From assembly GCA_019448385.1 (NCBI GenBank), contig JAGTXO010000007.1, positions 1,116,001 to 1,180,000 of the forward strand: 64,000 bases of DNA, written 5' to 3'. Shown one piece after another: positions 30,526 through 42,400 of this stretch (the first letter of the stretch is position 1; every line of letters begins with the position of its first letter). The notes beneath the pieces were generated by a model. It was given only the letters and a program-made list of their open reading frames with translations. It was not told the origin of the DNA and ran no database searches. A program made the translations under genes and the position numbers. This DNA is from Diacronema lutheri (lineage: Eukaryota; Haptophyta; Pavlovophyceae; Pavlovales; Pavlovaceae).

Positions 30526-33500
30526 ATGCGGCTCGCGGCGCTCACCCTCCTCGCATCCGCACCGTTCGCCTCGGCTGGCGACGTACGGCGCTGCATCGTC
30601 ACGTTTGCCGAAGCCGCAGACATTGCATTTCGGCCGATTGGCGCGGAGGCGCGCGCGCCCTTCGCGTTGCGCGCGCGCGACGCGCTCGGCGCTCTGCCGA
30701 TCGGCGCCGTCAACGTGTCGCGCTCGTTCTCCACGATCGCGCTGGGCTTCGCGGGCACGATGACAAGCGAGAGCGTCGCTTACTTCCAGTCGATTGGCGC
30801 GCACGTCGTGGATGACGTTGAGGTGCACATCAATGCCGGCGGAGCAAACGCGAGCATGCTCGAGGCCGCGTCGTCCTGGGGCCTCGATCGGCTCGACCAG
30901 CCCTCGCTGCCGCTCGACTCGCGCTTCGAATCGACGGCGACGGGCGCGGCGGTGCACGTCTTTGTCGTCGACACAGGCATCAATGCCGCGCACGCCGACT
31001 TTGCGGGACGAGTGGGTGACGGTTGGGACTTTGTCGACAATGACGCGGACCCATCTGATTGCCACGGCCACGGCACGCACTGCGCGGGCACGGCCGTTGG
31101 CACCACGTTTGGCGTCGCCAAGGGCGCCACGCTGCACGGACTGCGGTGCGCGTGCCACCGCGCGCACGATTCGCTGCTCGCTGCGCGCGCCAGCCGAGTG
31201 TGGGCCGGCCGTGCGCCCGGACCGCGCGCGCGAGCGTCGACGCGCGTCCCACCACGCGCCGTGCGCGCACAGCGTCCTCACGTGCTCGGGCTCGGGGTTC
31301 GCGTCGACAGTGATGGCCGCGCTCGATTGGATCGCAAGCCATCCCGCACAGCTCAAGGTGGCCAGCATGTCGCTCGGCGGTGGTTTCAGCAACGCGCTCA
31401 ACATGGCCGTCGACAACCTAGTCGCGGTGGGCGTCACTGTCGTCGTGGCTGCGGGCAACGGCGCGGGCGATGCGTGCCTACACTCGCCCTCCTCGGCGTC
31501 GTCGGCCATCACGGTCGGCTCGACGACACGCGCGGACAGCGTCTCAGTCTTTTCGAACTATGGCGCATGCGTCGACATTCTCGCACCAGGCTCGTCCATC
31601 GTCTCCGCGTGGGTCGGCGCGCCCGACGCTACGCAGACCCGCTCGGGCACGTCGATGGCGGCGCCGCACGCGGCCGGCGTCGCAGCGCAGCTGGCGAGCG
31701 CGCTCGGCCCGTCGGCGGCGACGCCGGCGCGTGTTTGGCAAGGCATCGCGGCGCTCGCGGTCGCGGGCGCCATCTCGGACGCAGAGCTCGCCGGCGGCAA
31801 CGTGCCAAATCTGCTGCTCCAAGCGCTCGCCTCGCCCGCGTCCGCGAGCCCGCACGGGCCGGCCGGCAATTCGCCGCGCCCGCCGGTCCCGCCGCCCTCG
31901 CCGCCGCCGCAGCTGTCCAAGCGTGTTGCGCTGTTGCTCTCGCCGGACGCCTACCCGCAGGAGCTCGATTGGGCCGTCGAGCGCCAGCGCGACGCAGGTG
32001 CGTGGTCGGCGGTGGCGAGCGGGCGGCCAGAGCAGCGCTCACCGCCGTCGCGCTGGGACCTCGACCTGCCCGTCGGCGAATACCGCTGGGTGCTGCGTGA
32101 CTCGTACGGCGACGGCCTGTGCTGTGCGTACGGGCATGGCTCCTTTTCGATGCTCGTCGCCGACCGGCTCGTCGCGGCGGGCACCTTTTCCAGCGCGCTC
32201 GAGGTTGTGCGCTTCAGCGTCGATGACGCCTCGCCCACGCCCGCGCCCGCGCCGCCGCCGAGGGTACCGCCGAGCTCGCCGCCGGCCCGCCCACCGCCAA
32301 GGCCGCCGCCAAACTCGCCATCGAGTCCACCGCGTCCGCCGCCTCAGCCGGGCTGCGACGGTCGCGTGCGCCTCGCGTCGGACACGGTCATCTCCACAAC
32401 GCTCCTCCTGGGCTCGCCGTGCCGCCGGCAGTCGTGGGGCGATCAGCTCCTGAGGCTCACGCTCTCGCGCGTGCCGTTCGAGCGGTCGCGCGTGCGGCTA
32501 CGCTGGGCGTACTACGTTGACTCCGGCCAGTTCAGCACGCACTTCGGCGTCAACATCAAGGTTTTCGCGCGCGGCTCGGCCACCAGCGGCGACGGCGGCG
32601 ACGGCTTCGCGCGAGTCCTGTCAAAGATCTCACGCCCGCCGCAGCTCGCGCGCGCGTACGAGGACGAGCTCGAGCACGACGCTCGCGCAGACGGGTGCGG
32701 CCCCATCACGTTGCGCGTCGCGCTCGAGGACCGCGCGTCGGCGACGGACGAGATCGAGGGCACGTGCGCGACGGACGGGCAGCGCTCGCACTTCGACAAC
32801 CTCGAGGTGCGCTTTGAACTCGAGGAGGCGGCCGTGGCGGACGCTCAGGACGGCGGCGGCGAACGCGGCGCGCTCGATGCGCGCGCGCTGCCTGGCGTGC
32901 GCTGCAGTATCGTTCTCGCGAGCAACGCGTCCGACTGGGCGCCGTCGAGCGCAGGGGCGCGCACGCGCGGCGCGTTTGCGGCCGCGGTCGCGGACGGGCT
33001 CGCAATCTCGGTCGAGCGCGTGATTGTAACCGGCGCCGACGGCGAGAGGCTCCGCGTCGCCTTCGAGGTGCTGCAGCCTGGCGGCGACGAGGCGGCCGCG
33101 ACGGCCTTTGCCACGGCGCTCGGTTCGACGGCGCAGCTGCTCGATCGGCTCTCCAAATCGGTGTCGCTCGCCGTGCGCGCCGCCGTGCTCGAGCCGGTAC
33201 GCGTCGCGGGGGTGCGGCTGCCCGAGCCGGCCGGCGCGTCCGCACCATCGCCGCGCGCTCACAAGCACACGTTGGAGGGCGACGCTTCGAGCGCACCACA
33301 CGCGCCTGCCAGCGGCGCGCAGGAGCGAGGAGGGGCAGGAGCCGCGCACAGCCTCACGAGCGCAACGCTAGGCGGCCTCGCCGCTGGCGTGAGCGCGTGT
33401 GCGCTGTTGGCGCTGGGCGCTACGCTCGCAGCGCACCGGCCCTGGCAGCGCCGCCACCGCGAGACGCCAGGTCCCAAGGGGTTGACGGAGGCATCGTCGC

Positions 33501-33685
33501 ACGGTGCGGCCATCGACAACTCGGCTGCGAACGCCGTCGGCCCAGCCGCAGCCGCGGCGGGCGGCGCGCCAGGCTCAGCGCGTCCGACCGATGAAGGCGT
33601 CCTTGCCGGCGGGCTCGCTGCCCTCCGCGCGTTGCTCTTGTCGAGCGCGCCGTCAGGGACGAGAATTCTGGGCCACACCCCGTGA
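30526..33685 (+). CDS. Subtilisin-like (S8, proteinase K type) protease, type I membrane anchored
   Basis: Predicted exons 30526-31145 and 31273-33685; 1,010 residues. Signal peptide MRLAALTLLASAPFASA, an I9-like propeptide to about residue 105, then the catalytic domain: VHVFVVDTGIN (D149), CHGHGTHCAG (H182), VVAAGNG (oxyanion Asn 269), SGTSMAAPHAAG (S334). Joining the exons gives the expected RVLTCSGSG. After the protease come two modules separated by long Pro-rich linkers (about 385-395 and 495-540): one with the string WVLRDSYGDGLCCAYGHG, which resembles a beta-sandwich ending seen in surface proteins, and a larger Cys-containing one. A membrane helix (ATLGGLAAGVSACALLALGA) lies about 130 residues from the end. 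It is probably a cell-surface or endomembrane protease with an extracellular multi-domain tail (inference). Confidence 0.85.
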
Positions 33686-33831
33686 GGACCGCGCGCCCGC
33701 GTCAAGGCAGCGGCCGAGTCGAGCGAAAGCCACGCCCGGGAAAGGTGCTCATCGCTTCTTGCGGCACATCGGTTCTTGCGACGCACATGCAGCCTGAATG
33801 AGGCCGCAGTGAGGAGCGGCTCCGTTCGCGA

Positions 33832-34968
33832 ATGGTTCGCGCCGTTAAATTTGCCGTTTCGCGCACGATGCCGTTCGCCGACCTACGCGCGGAGGCGGAG
33901 CGAGCGAGGAAGGAGCACGCACATGTGCAGGCCGAGCTGGCGGAGGTGAACGCGCGGCTCGAGCAGCTCGAGGCCTCGCCGCCGCCGCTCGCTGCACCAG
34001 AGGGCGGCGGGGAGGGCGCCAACACGGAGGCGCTGCTCGCAGAGATCGCGGCGCTCGAGGCCACCGTGCAAGCCAAGGAGCTCGAGGCGACGGGCCGAGG
34101 CGGGGCGAGCGGCGCGCCTGTGCACGCGCGGTTGGTCGATGAATACTACTTGATCCACCGCACGCTCGTCACCGTCCTCCGGCGCAACGCTAAGCTGGCC
34201 GCCATGCTCGGCGAGCTCGGCGACCCGAAGCGCCTCGTGGCGCAGCGCGAGGCGGTCGCCAAGAAGCGAACTGAATTGGAGTCGGCGCAGGCGGAGGTCT
34301 TCGCACTTGAGCGCGCGATCAAAAAAGCGGAGCACCAGCTCGCCCTCGCCGCCGCCGCGCGCGAGCGCGAGGCCGACCTTGCAACGAGCGAGGCGCGCAA
34401 GCTGCACGCGGAGGTTGGCCGCCTTGCGACGCTCTGCTCGGCCGCGGAAGCCGAGACCGCGGCCCTACGCACGCAGCTCAACGTCGCACAGAGCGACTTG
34501 GCGCTGGGCGCGCGGTTCACGGTCGCGCTTGGCGAAGCGCTTCGCAGCCGCGCCGCCGAGCTGATGGATGGCGAGCCCTTGCCCACGCCCGCGCTGCCCG
34601 CGCCGAGCGCCGAGCCACCCGTGCGCGACGGCAACATCGGCGCGGCGCCGTCCGCCGAGCCCACGTCGCCGGCGTTGGTGGACATCGGGCGGCGGCTGCT
34701 CGACGCGAGCGGCGACGAACTGGTCGATGAGCTGCATGCTTTGATGCGCAAGCACGCGCGCATGCTCGCCGAACTCCGCCGCCGGCGCACGCTCACCGAG
34801 GAGGCACGCGCATCCGCCGAGCGACTTCGCGCGCTCGCGCTCACGCGATCCGTCGAGCGCGCGAGCGGCCCACCCGTGGCCGTGGCCGTCGCGGCGGCGG
34901 AGGAGGCCGTGTCGCGGCGCGGCCGTAGCCAAAGTGGGCGTCTCATTCCCGAGCTTGACAGCGGCTGA
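33832..34968 (+). CDS. Coiled-coil protein, unknown
   Basis: A 378-residue intronless frame from the ATG at 33832. Residues about 15-60 and 120-240 are charged heptad repeats (LRAEAERARKEHAHVQAELA, AVAKKRTELESAQAEVFALE). Between them is a short folded-looking segment (RLVDEYYLIHRTLVTVLRRN). The C-terminal part has DELVDELHALMRKHARMLAE, then a Ser/Arg-rich tail ending ELDSG. Not recognised; centrosome, basal-body or trafficking adaptor proteins commonly look like this. Codon use matches neighbouring genes. The gap to the protease gene before it is 146 bp. Confidence 0.65.
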   Translation: MVRAVKFAVSRTMPFADLRAEAERARKEHAHVQAELAEVNARLEQLEASPPPLAAPEGGGEGANTEALLAEIAALEATVQAKELEATGRGGASGAPVHARLVDEYYLIHRTLVTVLRRNAKLAAMLGELGDPKRLVAQREAVAKKRTELESAQAEVFALERAIKKAEHQLALAAAAREREADLATSEARKLHAEVGRLATLCSAAEAETAALRTQLNVAQSDLALGARFTVALGEALRSRAAELMDGEPLPTPALPAPSAEPPVRDGNIGAAPSAEPTSPALVDIGRRLLDASGDELVDELHALMRKHARMLAELRRRRTLTEEARASAERLRALALTRSVERASGPPVAVAVAAAEEAVSRRGRSQSGRLIPELDSG

Positions 34969-35206
34969 TTGATCGCCTTCCTCGCACATACTACCGACTT
35001 GCCTGCTCGCCTGCGCGCGAGTCATGCGTGCCCGGGTCTCCTTGGCCTCGTCGTGCGGCGCGAGCGCCTGACCCGTGTTCAGTGTGCACACCGCGGAAAC
35101 CGTCAGTCGGAGCTCTCAAAAGCTGCAGACGGAACCTCCATCGTCACCTTGCCGACGGCGGCGCGCGAGGCCTCGTCCTCGCGCGTGGCACCGGGCCTTG
35201 CTGCAA

Positions 35207-35776
35207 ATGGGCTGCTGCCCGAGCCTCTTCAAGCGCGCGTCGGGCGCGTCGAGCGCGCACCGCAAGCTCGACGGCGCGCGCGACATGGAGGCGGGCAGTG
35301 CGCTCGACGACGACGACGACGGCGAGACGTGGGACGATTTTGATGCTCAGCCGCGCGAGGCACAGCTGCCGCTCGACACGCTGCCGCGCCACAGAAGCCT
35401 CTACGGCCTGGACGATGACATGCTGCCAAAGGCGCCGGTGGACGAGCTGCCCGACCCTTTCGCCGACCTGGGCATGTCCCCGGTGATCCAGCGCGTCTCA
35501 AAGCATGTGGTGCCGTCACACCTGGCCAACGTGTGGTCCGCTGATGACAGGCCGTCCGCCGCGTCGAGCAAAAGCCTGTTCGCGATGGACACGCTCGGCA
35601 TGGATGCGAGCGCCACCAGCGGCAGTTGGGACGTCGGGGGGGATGCCCTCGACGTGCGTGAGCTCAACGCCGAGGCGCGGCGCGCGGCCCACGAGCGGCG
35701 TGAGGCTGCTCGGCGCTCCACGGGCGCGACGGGCAAGGGGAAGCTGAACGCGACGCGCCTCGACAAGGAAACATGA
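35207..35776 (+). CDS. Putative N-myristoylated/palmitoylated acidic protein
   Basis: A 189-residue frame from the ATG at 35207, chosen over in-frame upstream codons because it gives MGCCPSLFKRASGASSAHRK: Gly2 followed by Cys3-Cys4 is a strong dual-acylation pattern (myristate plus palmitate). Then come an acidic run (ALDDDDDGETWDDFDAQP), with a WDDFD that resembles clathrin-adaptor binding motifs, a DPF tripeptide (ELPDPFADLG, a known type of AP2-alpha binding motif), and a C-terminal helix (LNAEARRAAHERREAARRS). Together these suggest a peripheral membrane protein linked to coat or vesicle traffic (inference). I do not recognise a named family. Confidence 0.6.
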   Translation: MGCCPSLFKRASGASSAHRKLDGARDMEAGSALDDDDDGETWDDFDAQPREAQLPLDTLPRHRSLYGLDDDMLPKAPVDELPDPFADLGMSPVIQRVSKHVVPSHLANVWSADDRPSAASSKSLFAMDTLGMDASATSGSWDVGGDALDVRELNAEARRAAHERREAARRSTGATGKGKLNATRLDKET

Positions 35777-35906
35777 TGCGAGACCCAGCGCGGACTGCGC
35801 GGCGCAGCAGGAGGCCAGCCGTAGATGCCGTCCGAACGCAACGCAGTCGGCAGTCAGATTGCCGACTGCTCTTCCTGTCAGATGACGTGCATATCACAGC
35901 GGCGCA

Positions 35907-36421
35907 TCAGTGCTCAAACTCATCGGCGCGTGGCACGGGCGGCCGCACGACGTTCGACGACCGCCGCCGTGCGATGAGCCGACGCCGGACTGCGCAAGCC
36001 GGCGGGCGAGCGCCCCGCGGCCAGTGGGCGCACGCGCGAGCACCGGCACATGAGCGCAGACCCGGACGCGCGTCGCCCCGGATCGGCCGCCGCCGTCCGC
36101 GCCACGGCGCGCGCGAGGGAAGCGCGCGCGTACCAGCCGCCAGTTCCGCAAAGCGCGACTCGTCGTCCGGCCAATCCACCTCGCTCGCCGTGGGCGCGTG
36201 GTCCGCACGCCAAGGCGCAGGCGTCGGCCGTGCGCCTCCGGCGGGCGAGCCGCGGCCGCCCAGCGCGCCGTGCGCCGCGCACGCGCCACGCGGGTGCGCG
36301 CCCAGCGCGGCCGCATTCCGGCGCGCGACGCGGCTCGGCGGCTGCGCGTCGGGCAGACCGTCGCGGGCGCATGGCGGCCGAGCGCGTGAGGGGAGAAGGG
36401 GGTGATGATGGTGGTGGTGGT

Positions 36422-36454
<33 letters not shown>

Positions 36455-39400
36455 TAGAGGGGGTAGAGAAGGGCTGGGGGGGGGGGGGGGGGGGGGGGGG
36501 GATAGAGGGGGTAGAGAAGGGCTGGGGGGGGGGGGGGGGGGGGGGGATAGAGGGGGTAGAGAAGGGCTGGAGGGGGGGGGGGGGGGGGCGGGGGGATAGA
36601 GGGGGTAGAGAAGGGCTGGGGGGGGGGGGGGGGGGGCGGGGGGATAGAGGGGGTAGAGAAGGGCTGGAGGGGGGGGGGGGGGGGCGGGGGGATAGAGGGG
36701 GTAGAGAAGGGCTGGGGGGGGGGGGGGGTCGGGGGGAAAGAGGGGGTAGAGAAGGGCTGGGGGGGGGGGGGGGCGGGGGGATAGAGGAGGTAGAGAAGGG
36801 CTGGGGGGGGCGGGGGGATAGAGGGGGTAGAGAAGGGCTGGGGGGGCGGGGGGATAGAGGGGGTAGAGAAGGGCTGCCGTGCGCGCGGCGCGCGGTGTGG
36901 GACAGCCGCCGGGCTGCGCGCGGCGCGGCGGCGCACCTCGCGCGTAGCGATCGGCTTCGCGGGCGGCAGCTCGCCGTCAAGCCCGCCCGCGACAAGCGCT
37001 TGAGCGACGCGCTTCTCCTCGTGCCCCGCGCTCGCGCTGAGCCGCGATGCCCACACGTCGGCGGCCGCGCGCGCCGCGGCGTTGAGCGGGTCGCAACCGC
37101 CGCCGCACCGCGCGCGCGGAGTTTCGTCGTCCGCGCCGTCACCGCGGTCTTCGCTCTTCAACGGCAGCGCGCCTTTTTTGAATGCGCGCTCGGCGGCGCC
37201 GCGCGCGCGCGCGCGGGGCGCGCGCGCGGTCGGCGGTTGCGCGCGCCTGCGCGTTTGCGCGAGGTCGCGGCTTTCACAGCAGGGGGTGCGATCCTTTTCA
37301 AAGTCGGCGGTGCGATCGGGCGCGTCCGCGCAGCTCGCCGTTCGGCGGCCGTCGCCATCTGCGCCGTCGCCGTGCGGCCCGGCAGAGCGGCCGTTACGGC
37401 CGTTACAGCTCGCAGCCACCCACCGCGCGCATGCCCCTCGCGCTGCGCCGCGCTCGCCCGCCTCGGCATGCGCACGCACGTGTCGCGCACGGCCGGCGTC
37501 GTCGCGCCATGCGCTGGCGCCACCATCGCCACCATCGCCACCATCGCCACCATCGCCACCACCGCCACCATCGCCACCACCGCCACCATCGCCACCACCG
37601 CCACCGCCGCCACCACCGCCACCACCGCCACCATCGCCACCACCGCCACCGCCGCCACCATCGCCACCACCGCCACCATCGCCACCACCGCCACCGCCGC
37701 CACCACCGCCACCATCGCCACCACCGCCACCACCGCCACCGCCGCCACCATCGCCACCACCGCCACCGCCGCCACCGCCGCCACCGCCGGCGCGCGCGCG
37801 CGGCGGCGCCGTGCGCGCGTGCCCCGGCGCCGGGCTGAGAGGCGAAATGACGTTGAGCGGGCGGGTCGGAGGCGAGGCGCCGCGGCTGCGCGCGCCGCTG
37901 CGCTGCGACGCGGACGCATCCGCGACGGCCGTGCGCGAGGCGCGCGCCTCGGACGCGGCACGCCGGCCTGCCGGTGGCGGCGAGACGAGGACGCCGCTCC
38001 CATCTGCCAGCCGGACGAGTCCGGGCAGTGCCACCGCGCGCCTGCCATCTGCCAGCCGGACGAGTCCGGCGAACGCCACTGCGCGCCTGCCGTCGTCGAC
38101 ATCGTCGTCGACATCGTCGTCGTCGTCGGCCGATGTCAGTCCGACAGCCGCACCGCCGAGCGCGTGCGGCGGTCGCGGCACGCTCCATCCAATCGCCGCG
38201 CCCTCGTCGCCCTCCGCGCCTTCGCCGTCGCCCTCGCCCTCATCGCCGCACTCGCCCTCGCCGTCGTGCGCCTCGGCGCGGCGGCGCAGCGCAAAGCGCG
38301 CGGCGCGCTCGGCGGCGATCCAGTCGAATCGCGGCTCGGGCGTGAGCGATGGCGTGAGCGGCTCGGCGCCGCCGCCTGCGCCGCAGCTGGCGGTGTGGTT
38401 AAGTGGAGCCCGCAGCAGCAGCAGCGATGGCTGCGGCTCGCACGGCGCGCCAGCCGGGGCCGTCGCCTCGTCTGCGACGCTCGCCGCGCCCGCCGCCGGC
38501 ACCGATTCCCGTAACAATGTCCGTAACGACCGGCCGGACGCGGACGCGGCGCGTGCGCGCGGCACGGCGAACGAGCGCGCGCTATGCGCCGCCGGCTCAC
38601 GCGCCGCCGACTTTGCCCGTCCGCTTTCCGGCAGCGCGGGCGCGCGGCCGAGTGGCTCGCGCGCGGCTCGGCCTGGCCCGCCGCACCGGACTGCAAAAGT
38701 GTCCGGCTCCATCGGTGCGAGCGCAGCGGTGGCAAACGCGCCGGGCTCGGGCGTGGTCGCGAGCACGCGTGCGCTCGCCGCCGCCGCACGGTGCGCGATC
38801 GCCTCGGCCTCCGCCCGGGCGTCAGCGCGCGCGGCCTCCGCCACGTCGGCGCGCCCATTCGCGTCGGCCGCGCGCAGCTCCAACACGGCGCGCTCGTCTG
38901 CGTGTGCAGCGGCCGCCGCCCTGAGGGCGTGCGCGGCGCGCAGCGCGCGGCAGCCGGCGGCGAAGCGACCGGCGATCCGCCGCGCGTGCGCGCGCGCGAG
39001 CAGCGCGCTCGCCGCTGCGCGCACGCCGAGCACGGCCGCGCGCGCTACGTCCGCGGCGGCGGCCGCCTCAGCCAGGCGCACGGCCTCGGCTGTACGCGCG
39101 GCTTCGGCGTCGTGCGCGGCGCGCAGCGCGCGGCACCCGGCGGCGAAGCGACCGGCGATCCGCCGCGCGTGTGCGCGCGCGAGCAGCGCGCTCGCCGCTG
39201 CGCGCACGCCGAGCACGGCCGCGCGCGCTACGTCCGCGGCGGCGGCCGCCTCAGCCAGGCGCACGGCCTCGGCTGTACGCGCGGCTTCGGCGTCGTGCGC
39301 GGCGCGCAGCGCGCGGCACCCGGCGGCGAAGCGACCGGCGATCCGCCGCGCGTGTGCGCGCGCGAGCAGCGCGCTCGCCGCTGCGCGCACGCCGAGCACG

Positions 39401-42400
39401 GCCGCGCGCGCTACGTCCGCGGCGGCGGCCGCCTCAGCCGCGGCCGCACGCCTCGCGCGGCCCAGCCGCCATGCTGCGAGAAGGCGCGCGCCCATGCGCC
39501 GCTCGACCGCACGGCCGACGAGCGCACGCGCCGCCTCGCGCACCGCGCGCACGCGCGCGCGCGCCGAGCGCTGCGCGTCAGCAGCGGCGGCGTCGGCCGC
39601 GCCTTGCGCGAGCGCGCTTGCGGTATGCGCCGCGTCGGTCGCGCGCGTGGCGGCCGCCGCACGCTCGTCGGTCTTGCGCGCAGCGTCGCGAGCCGCGTCG
39701 ACCTCCGCCTCGGCGGCACGCAGCTCGTCGCAAAGCAGCGCGTTCTCGCACTCCGCCGCGCGCGCCGCCACCGCGAGCGCCGCCGTCTCGCGCAGAGTCG
39801 CGTGGACGTTGAGCGCTCCCTCCTCCTCCGCCCGGGCAAGCGCAGCTGCCGCGTCGGCGCGCGCGCGCTCAGCGGCCTCCAGCCCGGCGCGCAGCGCGGC
39901 CTCGCGCCCTTCGGCAGATGCGAGCGCCACGCCCGCCGCGGCTGCCTCAGCCGCGCGCACGTCCTCCGCCTCGTCCAGCCGCGCGCGTAGCGCGGCCTCG
40001 CGCGCGGCCGCGCCGGCCGCCGCGGTGCGCAGCGTCTGCGCTTCGCTGAGCGCGCGTGCGAGCTCGGCCGCCGCGCCAGCGGTCGTCGCGTCGAGCGCCG
40101 CGGTCGCCGATGCGGCCGAGGCCGTCGCGCACGCGGCGGCTGCCTCCGCGGCCGCGCGCGCCGCGCGCTCGCGGCCGGCGTGCGCGTCGGCGGCGCGCGC
40201 GCTCTCGCAGAGGGTAGCCGCGTGCGCGCCCACGCGCGCCAGCTCGCCGTCCGCATCGGCGAGGGCGGCGGCGGTGGCCGCAAGGCTCGACGACGCGAGC
40301 GCTCTGTGCGTCTGCGCCACCGCCGCCGCCCTGCGCGCCGCGTCCTCTGAGCCGCGCGCGTCCGCGGCGTCTGCGCGCGCAGCGACGAGCAGCTCACCGG
40401 CGGCGTGCGTGGCGTGCGCGGCATGCGCGGCCAAAGCGTCGGCGTGCGCGAGCGCGGCGCGCAACGCGGCCTCGCGCGCGCGTCCATCCGCCACAGCCGC
40501 AGCCGTTACTTCCTGAGCGTCGCGCAAACCGTCGGCCGTTACGTCCGCCTCGGCGCGCGCGGCGGCGAGGGCGGCGCGCAGCGCTGCTGAGTGCTCGGCC
40601 GCGTCCGCCGTGCGCCGCTCGTGCAGCTGCCCGGCGTGCTGCGCAGCGGCGAGGCGCGCGAGCAGCTCCGCCGCGCGCCGCTCAGCCTCGCGCGTGCGCG
40701 CGTCAGCGTCGTCGAGCGACTCGTGCAAAGTGCTCACCGCCGCCCGCGCCTCCGCGCAGGCTGCGGCCTGGGCGCGCTCGGCGGCGCGCGCGCCTTCCGC
40801 GGCGGCGAGGGCGGCGGCGAGCGCGGAGGCCGAGGCGTGCAGCTCGCACCGGGCGCTGGCGAGCGCGCATACGAGCTCGCGCGCGGCGGAGTCTGCCGCC
40901 GCCGCCGCCTCGCGCGCGCAAGCCGTATCCGAGCGCACGGCGCGCTTGGCGCACAGTGCGCGCGTGCATTCCACGTCGGTGCTCTCGGCTTGTCCGGTGC
41001 ACTCGGCTTGTCCGGTGCACTCGGCTTGTCCGGTGCACTCGGCTTGTCCGGTGCAACCGGTACCGACGAGCGCGCTCCGAGCGTCAAGCAGCGCGCTCAC
41101 CGCTGCGGCGGTCGCGGCGTCGGCATCGACGGCGACGCCATGCATCACTCGCGTGCCCACGCACGCGGCGGCGCGCGCGCTCTCGGCGTACGCGACCGCC
41201 GCAAGCGCGTGCTCGTCATGCGCCGCGCGGGCCCGGGCAGCGCCGAGCTGCGCGGTGGCCTCGCGCAGCGCATCGTCGAGCGCGCGCGTGACCGCCCGCT
41301 CGTCGCGAACGTTGGCACGCGCGGCGTCGGCGTCGCGCGCGGCGCGCAGCGCGCGGCACCCGGCGGCGAAGCGACCGGCGATCCGCCGCGCGTGCGCGCG
41401 CGCGAGCAGCGCGCTCGCCGCTGCGCGCACGTTGAGCACGGCCGAGCGCGCCGCATTGGCAGCAGCGGCCGCCTCAGCCGCGGCCGCACGCCTCGCGCGG
41501 CCCAGCCGCCATGCTGCGAGAAGGCGCGCGCCCATGCGCCGCTCGACCGCACGGCCGACGAGCGCACGCGCCGCCTCGCGCACCGCGCGCACGCGCGCGC
41601 ACGCCAAGCGCTGCGCGTCGGCAGCGGCGGCGCGCGCGTGAGCCGCGTCGGCGAGCGCCGTGCGGCGGTCGAGCACAGCTTGCGCGGCGTCCGCCTCGGC
41701 GTCGCCGAGGCGGACTTCAAGCTGCGCGGCGCGCGCGGCGGCCTCTTCGGCGGCGGCCAGCGTGAAGCCGCGCGCGCCGCGCGCGCCCAGCGGGCTGCGA
41801 TCGCCTCGCGCCTCGTTGGGCTCCGACAGGTCGGCGTCAGAGTCCGGTGCGGACAGTTCGGACGAGCCGCCCGCTGCCTGCCGCCACTCAAAGCCTCCGG
41901 TCGTGTCGCCGAGCAGGTCGGACAAGTCGCTTGCGAGGCCGGCTGCGGAAGGCGCGTGTGGCGAAGACGGCTCCGAGTCGAATGCGGCGGTGAAGCGCAG
42001 CTCAGAGCGACAAAGGCTTGTGCCACGCACGCCGCGGGGGGCGGCGGCACCACCCGCGGCCGCGGCCGGCGCGCCCGCACACGTTGCGCCGCGCAGGCCC
42101 GTGGCGCGTTGCTCGCGTCCATCGTCCGCGGCGGCGGCGGCGGGTGCAGCGGCGGCTGCGGCAAGCGCGTCCGCGCGGCCCGCGCGCCGCGAGCCCGCGG
42201 GCGGTGGCACCCAAACGCCGGTTGGCGGGATGGGCGGCGGCGTGGGCGGCGAATGGCCGCGCGCGCAGCTGCCGATGGACTGCCGGCGCGACGCGACGAG
42301 AGAGGCGCGCGCCGAGGCGAAGCCGGCCGAGTCGGCGGACGCGTGGATCGGGCATGTGGCGCACGTGCGCTCGGCTGCGCCCGCGCGCGGCGCGGGCACG

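Noticed and set aside
35920-36900. Reading the giant protein straight through the minisatellite as poly-proline
   Set aside because: Variable-length homopolymers would break the frame, and a phase-0 intron removes them and leads to a better C-terminal frame ending at 35907.
37182-37838. Plus-strand His/Arg repeat frame over the Gly/Asp tract
   Set aside because: Antisense translation of the codon-periodic repeat in the giant gene.
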